This document shows, one piece after another, positions 24,605 to 35,000 of a stretch of 64,000 bases of DNA. Position numbers and translations under genes: made by a program. Origin of the DNA: 66-474 sp044464225 (GTDB lineage: Bacteria > Pseudomonadota > Gammaproteobacteria > Xanthomonadales > Rhodanobacteraceae); NCBI GenBank assembly GCA_044464225.1, contig JBIQLN010000001.1:186001-250000 (forward strand), read 5' to 3'. The notes under the pieces were generated by a model. It ran no database searches and was not told the DNA's origin. It saw only the letters and a program-made list of their open reading frames with translations. How positions within the stretch are numbered: position 1 is the first letter of the stretch; each line of letters begins with the position of its first letter.

Positions 24605-25399
24605 TCATACCGCGACGGGCGCCTTGATGGCCGGGTGCGGATCGTAATCGGCGACGCGGATGTCCTGGAAGCGGAAGTCGAACACCGATCGCACGTCGGG
24701 GTTCAGCACCAGCCTGGGCAACGCACGCGGCGCGCGCGCCAGCTGCTCGCGCGCCTGCTCGACGTGGTTGGAATAAAGGTGCAGGTCACCGAACGTGTGC
24801 ACGAAATCGCCAGGCACCAGATCGCACACCTGCGCCATCATGCACGTGAGCAACGCGTAACTCGCGATGTTGAACGGCACGCCCAGGAAAATGTCGGCCG
24901 AGCGCTGGTAGAGCTGGCAGGACAATTTTCCATTCGCGACGTAGAACTGGAACAACGCATGACAGGGCATCAGCGCCATCCTGTCCAGTTCGCCCACGTT
25001 CCAGGCCGACACGATCATCCGGCGCGAATCGGGGTTGTGTCTGATCTGCTCGATGACCCGGGCGATCTGGTCGATGCCGCGGCCATCGGGCGCCGGCCAG
25101 GCGCGCCATTGCTTGCCGTAAACCGGGCCGAGTTCGCCGTTTTCATCGGCCCACTCGTCCCAGATGCTGACGCCATGTTCCTTCAGGTAGGCGGTGTTGG
25201 TGTCGCCGCGCAGGAACCACAGGAGTTCGTGCACGATGGATTTCACGTGCAGCTTCTTGGTGGTCAGCAGCGGGAAGCCTTCGGCGAGGTCCATGCGGAT
25301 CTGGCGACCGAACACCGACAGCGTGCCGGTGCCGGTGCGGTCGCCCTTGCGGGCGCCGTTTTCCAGTACGTCGCGGAGGAGGTCGAGGTAGATCTGCAT
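24605..25399 (-). CDS. thyA: Thymidylate synthase ThyA
   Basis: 264 residues from MQIYLDLLRDVLENG at 25399, exactly the E. coli length; the longer upstream frame is discarded. The catalytic cysteine is C146 in LMPCHALFQFYV, with RTGTGTLSVFG for phosphate binding and YQRSADIFLGVPFNIASYALL as the family signature. It methylates dUMP to dTMP with methylene-tetrahydrofolate, releasing dihydrofolate for FolA encoded next. It is divergent from the POT transporter gene across a 169-bp gap with no clear regulatory motif. Confidence 0.97.
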   Translation of the reverse strand: MQIYLDLLRDVLENGARKGDRTGTGTLSVFGRQIRMDLAEGFPLLTTKKLHVKSIVHELLWFLRGDTNTAYLKEHGVSIWDEWADENGELGPVYGKQWRAWPAPDGRGIDQIARVIEQIRHNPDSRRMIVSAWNVGELDRMALMPCHALFQFYVANGKLSCQLYQRSADIFLGVPFNIASYALLTCMMAQVCDLVPGDFVHTFGDLHLYSNHVEQAREQLARAPRALPRLVLNPDVRSVFDFRFQDIRVADYDPHPAIKAPVAV

Positions 25400-25568
25400 G
25401 GATCGGCAACGGGACGGGGGAGCTGGAAAGGATAACAGCTGGGACGGCTTGCCTGCCCGCGCTTTGCCAGTACCCCGGCCCGCCTGCCCTGCGTGATGCC
25501 ACTTAGCCACATTCAGCCGCCATTCGGGTAGGCTTGGCCGATCGTTCTGCCACAGGGGTGTCCCCCAC

Positions 25569-27113
25569 ATGAATTCCACCGTGCCGACCGTTTCCAGGAC
25601 GCGCTCTTTTTCCACCGTGTTCCTGATCGAGCTGTGGGAACGCTTCGGCTTCTACGGCATGCAGGCGCTGATCGTTTACTACATGGTGCAGCGCCTCGGA
25701 TTCGACGACACACGCGCCAACCTGGTATGGAGCGCGGCAGCGGCGCTGATCTACGTGGCCCCGGCGATCGGCGGGTGGGTGGGCGACGGCATCCTCGGCA
25801 CGCGCCGCACCATGCTCACCGGCGCGGCGATCCTCGCCATCGGCTACGGCTTGATCACCCTGCCGAGTGCCGACCCCACGTTCCTGTATTTCTCGCTGGG
25901 CGTGATCGTGGTCGGCAACGGCCTGTTCAAGCCGAACGCCGGCAACCTGGTGCGCAAGATCTACGAGGGCGACGACAGCCGCATCGACAGCGCCTTCACC
26001 ATCTATTACATGGCGGTCAACATCGGCTCGACCATTTCGATGCTGCTGACGCCGTGGATCAAGGACTACGTCAACGGGATCTACCAGAACGGGTTTGGCT
26101 GGCACGCCGCGTTCGGCGTGTGCTGCATCGGCCTGCTGGTGGGCCTGGTCAACTACTTCTTCATGCGCGCATCGCTGGCGCACATCGGCTCGGATCCGGA
26201 TTCGCACCCCTTCAGTTGGGTGAAGCTGCTGAAGGTGCTCGCGGTGGGCGCGGTGCTGGCGGTCATCGCCGCTTTCATCCTGCAGCATGAGTTGATCGCC
26301 AAATGGTTCGTGATCCTGGCCGCCGTCGCCCTGCTGGTGATCTTCGTCTACCTGATCATGAGCAGCCAGCGCGGTGAACGCGCTGGATTGGCGGCGGCAC
26401 TGATCCTGACCCTGCAGACGATCTTCTTTTTCATCTTCTACCAGCAGATGCCGACCTCGCTGGCACTGTTCGCGCTGCGCAACACGGACTGGAGCTGGAA
26501 CCTGTTCGGCGTGCACCTCTACACCTGGTTGCCGGGCCAGTACCAGGCGCTCAATCCGATCTGGATCATGATCCTCTCGCCGATCCTGGCATGGATCTAC
26601 ACCGCCGCCGGCAAGCGCGGCAAGGATTTGTCGATCGCATCCAAGTTCGCGCTGGGTTTCGCGATGGTCGCGGCGGGCTACTTCGTCTACGGGCTGGCCG
26701 GCAATTTCGTCACCGAACCGGGCAAGGCCTCGTCGTGGGTGCTGATCTGGGGCTACGGCTTGTACTCGCTGGGCGAGCTGCTGGTGAGCGGCCTCGGCCT
26801 CGCGATGATCGCGCGCTACGTGCCGGCGCGAATGGGTGGCTTCATGATGGGCGCCTATTACGTGGGCGTCGGCATCTCGCAATATCTCGGCGGGCTCGTC
26901 GCCAATTTCGCGGCGGTGCCGCAGAACGTGACCGACCCGATGCAGACGCTGCCGATCTACACCGCGCTGTTCACCAGGCTCGGCTGGGCCGGCGTGGTCT
27001 GCACGGTGATCGCGGTCGTGATGATCTGGCCGATGAAACGCCTGTCCGCGGCGCACGCGGCCCACGTCGCCGCCGAAGACGCGCCCGTACCCACCGTCGC
27101 CGACGAACGCTGA
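25569..27113 (+). CDS. POT/PTR-family proton-dependent oligopeptide transporter
   Basis: 514 residues with about fourteen membrane helices (MFS fold). The N-terminal FLIELWERFGFYGMQALIVYY contains the ExxER motif used in proton coupling by POT transporters. GGWVGDGILGTRRTMLTGA matches the MFS loop and PTR2 signature. It imports di- and tripeptides with protons across the inner membrane. It has its own transcription unit between divergent thyA and the efflux operon, and a strong hairpin follows the stop. Confidence 0.9.
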   Translation: MNSTVPTVSRTRSFSTVFLIELWERFGFYGMQALIVYYMVQRLGFDDTRANLVWSAAAALIYVAPAIGGWVGDGILGTRRTMLTGAAILAIGYGLITLPSADPTFLYFSLGVIVVGNGLFKPNAGNLVRKIYEGDDSRIDSAFTIYYMAVNIGSTISMLLTPWIKDYVNGIYQNGFGWHAAFGVCCIGLLVGLVNYFFMRASLAHIGSDPDSHPFSWVKLLKVLAVGAVLAVIAAFILQHELIAKWFVILAAVALLVIFVYLIMSSQRGERAGLAAALILTLQTIFFFIFYQQMPTSLALFALRNTDWSWNLFGVHLYTWLPGQYQALNPIWIMILSPILAWIYTAAGKRGKDLSIASKFALGFAMVAAGYFVYGLAGNFVTEPGKASSWVLIWGYGLYSLGELLVSGLGLAMIARYVPARMGGFMMGAYYVGVGISQYLGGLVANFAAVPQNVTDPMQTLPIYTALFTRLGWAGVVCTVIAVVMIWPMKRLSAAHAAHVAAEDAPVPTVADER

Positions 27114-27134
27114 CGCCATGTGACGGTTGTCATC

Positions 27135-27166
27135 CCCGCGCCCCTGTCGACCGGCAGGGGCGCGGG
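27135..27166 (+). terminator. Strong GC hairpin after the POT transporter gene
   Basis: A perfect 12-bp stem, CCCGCGCCCCTG paired with CAGGGGCGCGGG, has an 8-base loop and begins 21 bases after the stop codon. The run after it is not U-rich, so it is either an imperfect intrinsic terminator or a 3'-end stabiliser. Confidence 0.55.
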
Positions 27167-27275
27167 CGCGGCCGTTCGGGTAATTTAGGTGTAATCCCGA
27201 AAGCTTTTCGCGCCGCGAACCCATCGCCGTGCGAAATGTCCAACGGACGCCTCCAACCCACCCGGACGATTCTCG

Positions 27276-28583
27276 ATGTCACGAAAAAAATGGATCCTGA
27301 CGCTGGTTGGCGTCCTCATCGTGGCATTCATCCTGTGGCGCATCTTTGCCGGGCCGGGCAAGTCCCGGGGTCCGGGGGACTTGGGCGCGAATACGGCGGT
27401 GCCGGTCACGGTGGTTCCCGTGGCGGCCGCGAACGTGCCGATCTACCTGACCGGCGCGGGCACCGTGCAGGCACTCAATACCGTCAGCGTCCAACCCCAG
27501 GTCGGGGGGCAGTTGCTGAAGCTCGATTTCGTGGAAGGCGGCGAAGTGAAGAAGGGCCAGGTGCTGGCCGAGATCGACCCGCGCACCTTGCAGGCGCAAC
27601 TCGACCAGGCAATGGCCAAGCGCGCCCAGGACCAGACCCAGCTCGCCACCGCCAAGGCCAATCTGGAGCGCTCCTCGAATCCGAAGTACGCGCCCTACGT
27701 CGCCGAGATCGATCGCATCACCCAGAAGAACACGGTCGCCCAATGGCAGGCCGCGGTGGCGGCGGACAACGCCAGCATCGCCGACACCAAGGTCCAGCTC
27801 GGCTTCACCAGGATCGTTTCGCCCATCGATGGCGTGGCGGGCATCCGGCAGGTCGATCCCGGCAACGTGATCACGACCAGCACCACCATCGTCACCGTCA
27901 CGCAGATGCATCCGATCTACGTCCTCTTCACCCTGGCCGGAAAGTACCTCGACGAGGTACGCGCGGCACAGGCGAATGGCACCTTGAACGTGGCGATCCT
28001 GGATGCCGACAACAACGTGATCGAGGACGACGGCACGCTGATCGCGATCGGCAACCAGATCGACCCGAACACCAGCACCTTCCAGTTGAAGGCCGAGTTC
28101 CCGAACGCCAACAACCAGCTTTTCCCCGGCCAGTACGCCAACACGCGGCTGAAGGTCAGCACCAACACCGGCGCGCTGGTGGTGCCGACGGCGGCCGTGC
28201 AGCGAGGCCCCAACGGCGACTACGTGTGGCTTATCACCGACAAGCCGCCACCGGGTGCGGAGAAGGACGAAGCGAATGCCAAGGCGGGCGCCGACAAAAA
28301 GGCCAGGGGCGGCGCGCGCGGCAAACAGCAGGGTGCCACCGACAAGAAGCCCGTGAAGTACGTCGCGATGCAGGCGGTGGTCACCGGGGGCGAAGCGGGC
28401 GACAGCGGCCTCATCGTCACCAAGGGCCTGAAGGCTGGCGACCAGGTGGTCACCGCGGGCCAGTTCCGGCTGAAGCAGGGCACCAAGGTCACGCCGATGA
28501 AACCGGGGGAAGTGCCGGCGCCGCCGACCACCGCGGAGATCAAGGCCGCGATGTCGAGCAGCGGACGCGGAAGACGTCGTTGA
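27276..28583 (+). CDS. RND efflux periplasmic adaptor, MdtA-like
   Basis: 435 residues. One N-terminal membrane anchor (about 5-25), then VPVTVVPVAAANVPIYLTGAGTV, a biotinyl-lipoyl-like domain (VGGQLLKLDFVEGGEVKKGQ), a helical hairpin (about 100-165), and a beta-barrel with VSPIDGVAGIRQVDPGNVI. This is the membrane-fusion protein of a tripartite pump, closest in pattern to MdtA/MuxA. A Lys/Gly/Ala-rich insert (about residues 328-362) interrupts the membrane-proximal domain, which is not usual. Two RND pump genes follow at 26 and 195 bp, the MdtABC/MuxABC layout. No LysR or two-component regulator adjoins. Confidence 0.88.
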   Translation: MSRKKWILTLVGVLIVAFILWRIFAGPGKSRGPGDLGANTAVPVTVVPVAAANVPIYLTGAGTVQALNTVSVQPQVGGQLLKLDFVEGGEVKKGQVLAEIDPRTLQAQLDQAMAKRAQDQTQLATAKANLERSSNPKYAPYVAEIDRITQKNTVAQWQAAVAADNASIADTKVQLGFTRIVSPIDGVAGIRQVDPGNVITTSTTIVTVTQMHPIYVLFTLAGKYLDEVRAAQANGTLNVAILDADNNVIEDDGTLIAIGNQIDPNTSTFQLKAEFPNANNQLFPGQYANTRLKVSTNTGALVVPTAAVQRGPNGDYVWLITDKPPPGAEKDEANAKAGADKKARGGARGKQQGATDKKPVKYVAMQAVVTGGEAGDSGLIVTKGLKAGDQVVTAGQFRLKQGTKVTPMKPGEVPAPPTTAEIKAAMSSSGRGRRR

Positions 28584-28608
28584 GGATGCTCGCCGGAGCC
28601 CAGGGACC

Positions 28609-31600
28609 ATGAGCTTCTCCAGCGTTTTCATCCGCCGACCGATCGCGACCTCCCTGTTGATGGCCGCGGTGCTGCTGCTGGGCATCATCGGTTACAAGGC
28701 ATTGCCGGTTTCGGCGCTTCCCGAGATCGAGGCACCCAGCCTCGTCGTGACCACGCAGTACCCGGGCGCCAGCGCCACCACCATCGCGAATTTGGTCACG
28801 ACCCCGCTGGAACAACAGCTCGGCCAGATCTCCGGGCTCACGATGATGAGTTCGAACAGCGCCGCGGGCCTGTCGACCATCACGCTGCAGTTCGCGATGA
28901 GCACCGACCTGGATGTCGCCGCGCAGGACGTGCAGTCGGCGCTGCGTACCGCGCGCCTTCCCGGCAGCCTGCCCTACCCGCCCATCTACAAGCGCGTGAA
29001 TCCGGCCGACGCGCCGATCCTGACACTGGCGCTCACGTCGAAAAGCCTGCCGCTGCGCGACGTCAACAACTACGCCGACTCGATCCTGGCGCAGCGGTTG
29101 GCGCAGGTGCCGGGCGTCGGGCTGGTTTCGATCGCGGGCAACGTGCGTCCGGCGATCCGCGTGCAGGTCGACCCCGGCAAGCTCGCCAACCTCGGCCTGA
29201 CGATGGAAGACGTGCGTTCGGCGCTGACCCAGGCCAACGTCAACGCCGCCAAGGGTTCGTTGAACGGAGCGGTGCAGACCTACGAGATCGGCACCAACGA
29301 TCAGTTGCAGAGTGCGTCCGATTACGCGCAGACGATCATCGCCTACAAGAACGGCGCGCCGGTGAAGCTGTCGGATGTCGCCGCCGTGATCGAGGGCGTC
29401 GAGAACGACCAGCTCGCGGCATGGGTCAACGGCGAACCGGCGGTGCTGCTGGACATCCGCCGGCAGCCGGGCGCCAACATCATCAATACCGTCGACCAGA
29501 TCGAACGCACGCTGCCCTCGCTGCGCACGGTACTTCCCGCCGGCGTCAAACTGTCGGTGTTCGCCGATCGCACCATCACCATCCGCGCCTCCGTCCACGA
29601 TGTCCAGATAACGCTGTTGATCGCGGTGGCGCTGGTGGTCGCGGTGATCTTCATGTTCCTGCGCCGGTTGTGGGCGACCGTGATTCCCGCCGTCGCGGTA
29701 CCGCTGTCGCTGATGGGCACCTTCGCGGTCATGGCGTTCGCGGGCTTCTCGCTGGACAACTTGTCCTTGATGGCGCTGACGGTCGCCACCGGCTTCGTCG
29801 TGGACGACGCGATCGTGATGATCGAGAACATCGTCCGCTATCTCGAACAGGGCAAGAGCGGCCGGGAGGCCGCCGAGATCGGCTCGCGCGAAATCGCCTT
29901 CACGGTGCTGTCGCTGACGGTGTCGCTGATCGCCGTGTTCCTGCCCCTGCTGTTGATGCCGGGCGTGACCGGCCGGCTGTTCCACGAATTCGCGTGGGTG
30001 TTGACCATCGCCGTCGCGATCTCCATGGGCGTGTCGCTGACGTTGACGCCGATGATGTGCGCGTACCTGTTGAAACCGGGCTCGCTGCCGACCGGCGACG
30101 AGGAGGCGATGGAAAACCGCCGCGGTTTCTACGCGAAGATGATCGGCTGGTACGAGTGGTCGCTGGACTGGGTGCTGGCGCACCGCCGAACCACCATTCT
30201 CGTTGCGGCCATCTCCGTCGCGGTGACCGTGTTGCTGTACGTGGTCATCCCGAAGGACCTGCTGCCGGAGCAGGACACCGGCCTGATCACCGGGGTGGTG
30301 CAGGCCGACAGCGACATCGCGTTTCCGGCGATGGAAAAACACATCGAAGCGGTGACCGCGGCGCTTCGGCGCGATCCGGCGGTCGCCGGCGTCGCATCAT
30401 TCGTCGGCGCCGGGGCGATCAACCCGACGCTCAACCAGGGCCAGGTCAGCATCGTGCTGAAGCCGCGCGGCGAACGCGGCGGCCTGGACGAGGTGGTCGC
30501 CGACCTGCAGCGCGACGTGGCGAACCTGCCGGGCGTGGCGCTGTTCCTTAAGCCGGTGCAGGACATCACCCTCGACACCACCGTGGCGCCGACCGAATAC
30601 CAGTACGCGCTGTCGGAAATCGATCCCAACGATCTCGCCAAGCATGCGCAGCGCGTGGTGCAGGCCGTCAAGCAACTGCCCGAATTGGCCAACGTGTCCG
30701 ACAACCTCGCGATGAACGGGCGGGCGTTGAAGCTGGACATCGACCGCACCGTGGCCAGCCGCCTCGGCGTACCCGTGCAGACCATCGACGACACCTTGTA
30801 CGACGCCTATGGCCAACGCCAGATCTCGACGATCTTCACCCAGCAGAACCAGTACCGCGTGGTGCTGGAAGTGGCGCCGCAATTTCGCAACCGCGCGGAT
30901 CTCATGAACATGCTGCGTGTCCGCTCGAACGGCGCCAGCGGCGCGCTGACGGGCAGCAACGCCACCAGCCTCGGCATGCTGAAGTCGGCCAACTCCTCCA
31001 CCGCGACCGGCATCGGCCAATCCAACACGGGCATCATCCTGGGTGGCGGCAACACCGTGCCGCTTTCCACGCTGGCCAGCGCGACGGTCACCGATGCCCC
31101 ATTGGTGATCGCGCACCAGAACCAGTTGCCGGCGGTGATCATTTCGTTCAACGTCGCGCCGGGTTACTCGCTGTCGCAGGCGGTGGATGCCATCAATGGC
31201 ACCGTGGCCTCGCTGGACGTGCCGCCCCAGGTGCGCACCGGCTTCATCGGCAAGGCCGCGGAGTTCTCTTCCTCGCTGGGCAACGAGGCATTGCTGCTGC
31301 TGGCCGCGATCGTGGTGATCTACATCGTGCTGGGCGTGCTGTATGAAAGTTACATCCATCCTTTCACGATCCTCTCGACGCTCCCGCCCGCAGGCGTGGG
31401 TGCCTTGCTCGCCTTGATGCTGTTCGGCATGCCGCTGTCGGTGGACGGCATCGTCGGCATCGTGCTGCTGATCGGCATCGTGAAAAAGAACGCCATCATG
31501 ATGATCGACTTCGCGATCACGGCGCAGCGGCGCGGCATGAGCGCGCACGACGCGATCCGTCGCGCCTGCCTGCTGCGTTTCCGCCCGATCATGATGACCA

Positions 31601-31827
31601 CCTTCGCCGCGTTGTTCGGCGCACTGCCGCTGGCACTCGGGAATGGCATCGGTGCGGAGCTGCGGCGCCCGTTGGGCGTCGCGATCGTGGGCGGCCTGCT
31701 GCTGTCGCAACTGGTGACGCTGTACACCACGCCGGTGATCTACCTCTACATGGAACGCTTCAGCGAGTGGGTGCAGGCGCGCACGGGGCAGCCATCCGCC
31801 GAGTTGGCTTCCGAGGGCGGGAAGTAG
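28609..31827 (+). CDS. RND multidrug efflux permease, MdtB-like (first pump subunit)
   Basis: 1072 residues, with twelve predicted membrane helices and two large periplasmic loops. The N-terminus FSSVFIRRPIATSLLMAAVLLLGIIGYKALPVSALPEIEAPS is typical. The proton-relay Asp pair is in TM4 (TGFVVDDAIVMIENIVRY), and GIVKKNAIMMIDFA marks TM10-11. It belongs to the MdtB/MdtC/MuxB/MuxC group, which work as heterotrimers. It is flanked by the adaptor gene and a second RND gene. Substrates cannot be read from sequence; bile salts and aromatic drugs are known for relatives. Confidence 0.9.
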   Translation: MSFSSVFIRRPIATSLLMAAVLLLGIIGYKALPVSALPEIEAPSLVVTTQYPGASATTIANLVTTPLEQQLGQISGLTMMSSNSAAGLSTITLQFAMSTDLDVAAQDVQSALRTARLPGSLPYPPIYKRVNPADAPILTLALTSKSLPLRDVNNYADSILAQRLAQVPGVGLVSIAGNVRPAIRVQVDPGKLANLGLTMEDVRSALTQANVNAAKGSLNGAVQTYEIGTNDQLQSASDYAQTIIAYKNGAPVKLSDVAAVIEGVENDQLAAWVNGEPAVLLDIRRQPGANIINTVDQIERTLPSLRTVLPAGVKLSVFADRTITIRASVHDVQITLLIAVALVVAVIFMFLRRLWATVIPAVAVPLSLMGTFAVMAFAGFSLDNLSLMALTVATGFVVDDAIVMIENIVRYLEQGKSGREAAEIGSREIAFTVLSLTVSLIAVFLPLLLMPGVTGRLFHEFAWVLTIAVAISMGVSLTLTPMMCAYLLKPGSLPTGDEEAMENRRGFYAKMIGWYEWSLDWVLAHRRTTILVAAISVAVTVLLYVVIPKDLLPEQDTGLITGVVQADSDIAFPAMEKHIEAVTAALRRDPAVAGVASFVGAGAINPTLNQGQVSIVLKPRGERGGLDEVVADLQRDVANLPGVALFLKPVQDITLDTTVAPTEYQYALSEIDPNDLAKHAQRVVQAVKQLPELANVSDNLAMNGRALKLDIDRTVASRLGVPVQTIDDTLYDAYGQRQISTIFTQQNQYRVVLEVAPQFRNRADLMNMLRVRSNGASGALTGSNATSLGMLKSANSSTATGIGQSNTGIILGGGNTVPLSTLASATVTDAPLVIAHQNQLPAVIISFNVAPGYSLSQAVDAINGTVASLDVPPQVRTGFIGKAAEFSSSLGNEALLLLAAIVVIYIVLGVLYESYIHPFTILSTLPPAGVGALLALMLFGMPLSVDGIVGIVLLIGIVKKNAIMMIDFAITAQRRGMSAHDAIRRACLLRFRPIMMTTFAALFGALPLALGNGIGAELRRPLGVAIVGGLLLSQLVTLYTTPVIYLYMERFSEWVQARTGQPSAELASEGGK

Positions 31828-32022
31828 GCCAGCCTCGATGATCCGTCCCCTGCCCGAAGCTGCCCCGCTTTTCCCTGTTCCCTGCGGGACGGGGCACGCC
31901 TTCGCGGCGCGCGAGGATGGGGTCCCGCGGCAGTCCGGCCGACGGGCAGGGCTGGTGCGCCCAACCTGTCATGCGCCCGGCCCGCGGACGCCGCTCGCGC
32001 ACGCAGCGGGAATCCACGCGCG

Positions 32023-35000
32023 ATGAACATCTCCGCGCCATTCGTCAAACGCCCCATCGGCACGTCGTTGCTGGCGGCAGGCGTGCTCGCGATCGGCGTG
32101 CTGTGCTACACGCTGCTCGGCATCAGCGCACTGCCGCAGGTTTCGTTCCCCGCGATATGGGTCTCGGCGTCCGAACCGGGCGCCAACGCCACCACCATTG
32201 CCGCCACCGTGGCGGCGCCGCTCGAGCGACACCTCGGCCAGATTCCCGGCGTCGACATGATGCGGTCGCGCAGCTCCAACGGGAGCACGTTCGTCCTGCT
32301 GTTCTTCGATTCGGACGTGGACATCAACTCGGCCGCCCAGCAGGTCGATGCCGCGATCAATGCCGCGGTGCCGGACTTGCCGGCCGGCCTGGGCGTGCCC
32401 CAATGGCACAAGGCGAACCCCAACGACGACCCGGTGCTGTCGCTGGCGCTGACGTCGAACACCCAGCCGATGTCGGAGCTGTTCGACGCCGCCAATACCC
32501 TGCTGCAGCCCCGCCTGAGCCAGTTGCAGGGCGTTGCCTCGGTGGAGGTCTCGGGCAGCGCGCAACCGGCGGTGCGGGTGGACGTGGACCTGCACAAGCT
32601 GGATGCGCTTGGACTTTCGACCAACGAAATCCGCAATGCGATCACGGCGGCGAACGTGACCTCGCCGCAGGGCTTCCTCACCGATGGCGAGATCTCCACC
32701 GCGATCACCGCCACCGACCAGCTGCAGAAAGCCGAGGATTTCGCCGACCTCGTGATCGCCACCCACGACGGCAGGCCGGTCCACCTGCGTGACGTGGCCA
32801 ACGTCTACGCGGGCGCGGAGGACCAGTTCCAGGCGGCCTACTTCAATGGCAAGCGTTCGATCCAGTTGCAGGTGTACAAGCGCCCCGACGCCAACGTGAT
32901 CGAAACCGTGGACAGCGTCAAGGATGAACTTCCCGGCCTGCGCAACCTGTTGCCGCCCGGCACCCAGCTGACGCCGTACTTCGACGAAACCGCCACCATC
33001 CGCGACTCCATCAACGACGTGCAGATCACGCTGCTGATCAGCCTCGCAATGGTGGTGCTCACGATGGCGCTGTTCCTGCGTCGCCTTGCACCCACGCTGA
33101 TCGCCACGGCCGCGGTGCCGCTGTCGCTTTGCGGCGCGTTGATCGTGATGTACGCGCTCGATTACACCCTGGACAACCTGTCGCTGCTCGCGCTGCTGAT
33201 CGCGCTCACGTTCGTGGTGGACGACGCGATCGTCGTGATCGAGAACATCATGCGCCACCTCGATTCAGGCAAGCCCCGGCGGCAGGCCGCGCTGGAGGGC
33301 GCCAAGGAGATCGGCTTCACCATCGTCGCGATCACCGCCTCGCTGATCGCGGTGTTCATGCCGATCCTGTTCGCGCCTTCTTTCATCGGCATGTGGTTCC
33401 GCGAGTTCACGGTGACCATCATCGCCGCAATTTTCGTGTCGATGGTGGTGTCGCTGACGCTGACCCCGGCGCTCTGCGGCCGCTTCCTGCGCCGCCACGC
33501 GGAGCGGGAGGCGGGCCCGTCCAGGCTGGGGCGCGCCCTGGACCGCTTCCATGCCGGCATGCTGAGCGTGTACACGCGCACGCTCGACTGGACCCTGCAC
33601 CGCCACCCGAAGCTGATGGCCTGGTCGCCACTGGTCCTGCTGGCGTTCACGATCTATCTGTTCCGCGTGCTGCCGGGCACCGATTTCCCGCCGCAGGACA
33701 CGGGACTGATCTGGGGGCGCGCCACCGGCGGCGTCACCATGTCGTTCACCGATCTCGAAGCGCGCACCAGCGCATTGGTGAAGATGCTCCGCAACGATCC
33801 CGCGGTCGAATACGTCGGCGCTTCGATCGGCACCAGCCGCCGCGGCGCGAGTGGCTGGTTCAGCATCCAGTTGAAGCCGGTCGGCCACGGCCGCGACATT
33901 TCGACGCAGCAAGTGGTCAACCGCCTTTCCGCCAAGGTGGATCGCTATCCCGACCTCGATGTCCGTTTCCGCGCACTGCAGGACCTGGGTGGTGGCGGCG
34001 GCGGGACCAGCCAGGGCGGGCAATACAGCGTCAACCTGCAAAGCAACAGCGCCACGGAACTCCAGGAATGGCTGCCGAAGCTGCAGGCGGAGCTGCAGAA
34101 AAACCCCATGTTCCGCGACGTCGGCACCGACCTCGACGAAGGCTCGCTGTTGCAGAACATGGTGGTCGACCGCGCCAAGGCCGCGCGCCTCGGCATCTCG
34201 ATGGCCGCCGTGGACGACGCTTTGTACAACGCGTTCGGGCAGCGCCCGATCTCGACGATCTATTCCGACACCAACCAGTACCAGGTGGTGTTGACGGCCT
34301 TGCCCGCGCAGACCGCATCGCCCGCTGCGCTGAATACCATCCGGGTGCGCTCGTCCAGCGGACAAATGGTTCCGATCAGCGCCATCGCCCACCAGGAATC
34401 GACCGTGGCCCCCAGCCAGATCGAGCACATCGACCAGATGACCAGCATGTCGCTGTCGTTCAACCTGGCGCCGGGCGTCAGCATGGGCGAGGCAACGCAG
34501 CAGATCAACCGGACCATCTCCGACATGCGCATGCCGGGCGACATCAAGCTCGGGCTGGGCGACTTCTTCCGGCGCTTCGAACAACAGATGGCGATGATGC
34601 CGCTGCTTCTGATCGGCGCAATCGTCGCGGTATACCTCGTGCTCGGGATCCTCTACGAAAACCTCGTCCATCCGATCACCATCCTCTCCACGCTGCCCGC
34701 CGCGGGGGTAGGTGCCCTTCTCGCACTCAAGGTCACCGGCCTGCCGATTTCGGTGGTCGCCATCATGGCGCTGATCCTCCTGATAGGGCTTGTCAAGAAG
34801 AACGCGATCATGATGATCGACTTCGCGGTGGTGGCCGAACGGGAAGGCCGCACGCCGCTGGAGGCCGTGCGCGAAGCCTGCCTCGTGCGCTTCCGCCCGA
34901 TCATGATGACCACGATGGTCGCGATCCTCGCCTCGCTGCCGCTGGTGGTCGGGATCGGCACCGGCGCCGAGCTGCGGCGTCCGCTCGGCGTCGCGATGCT

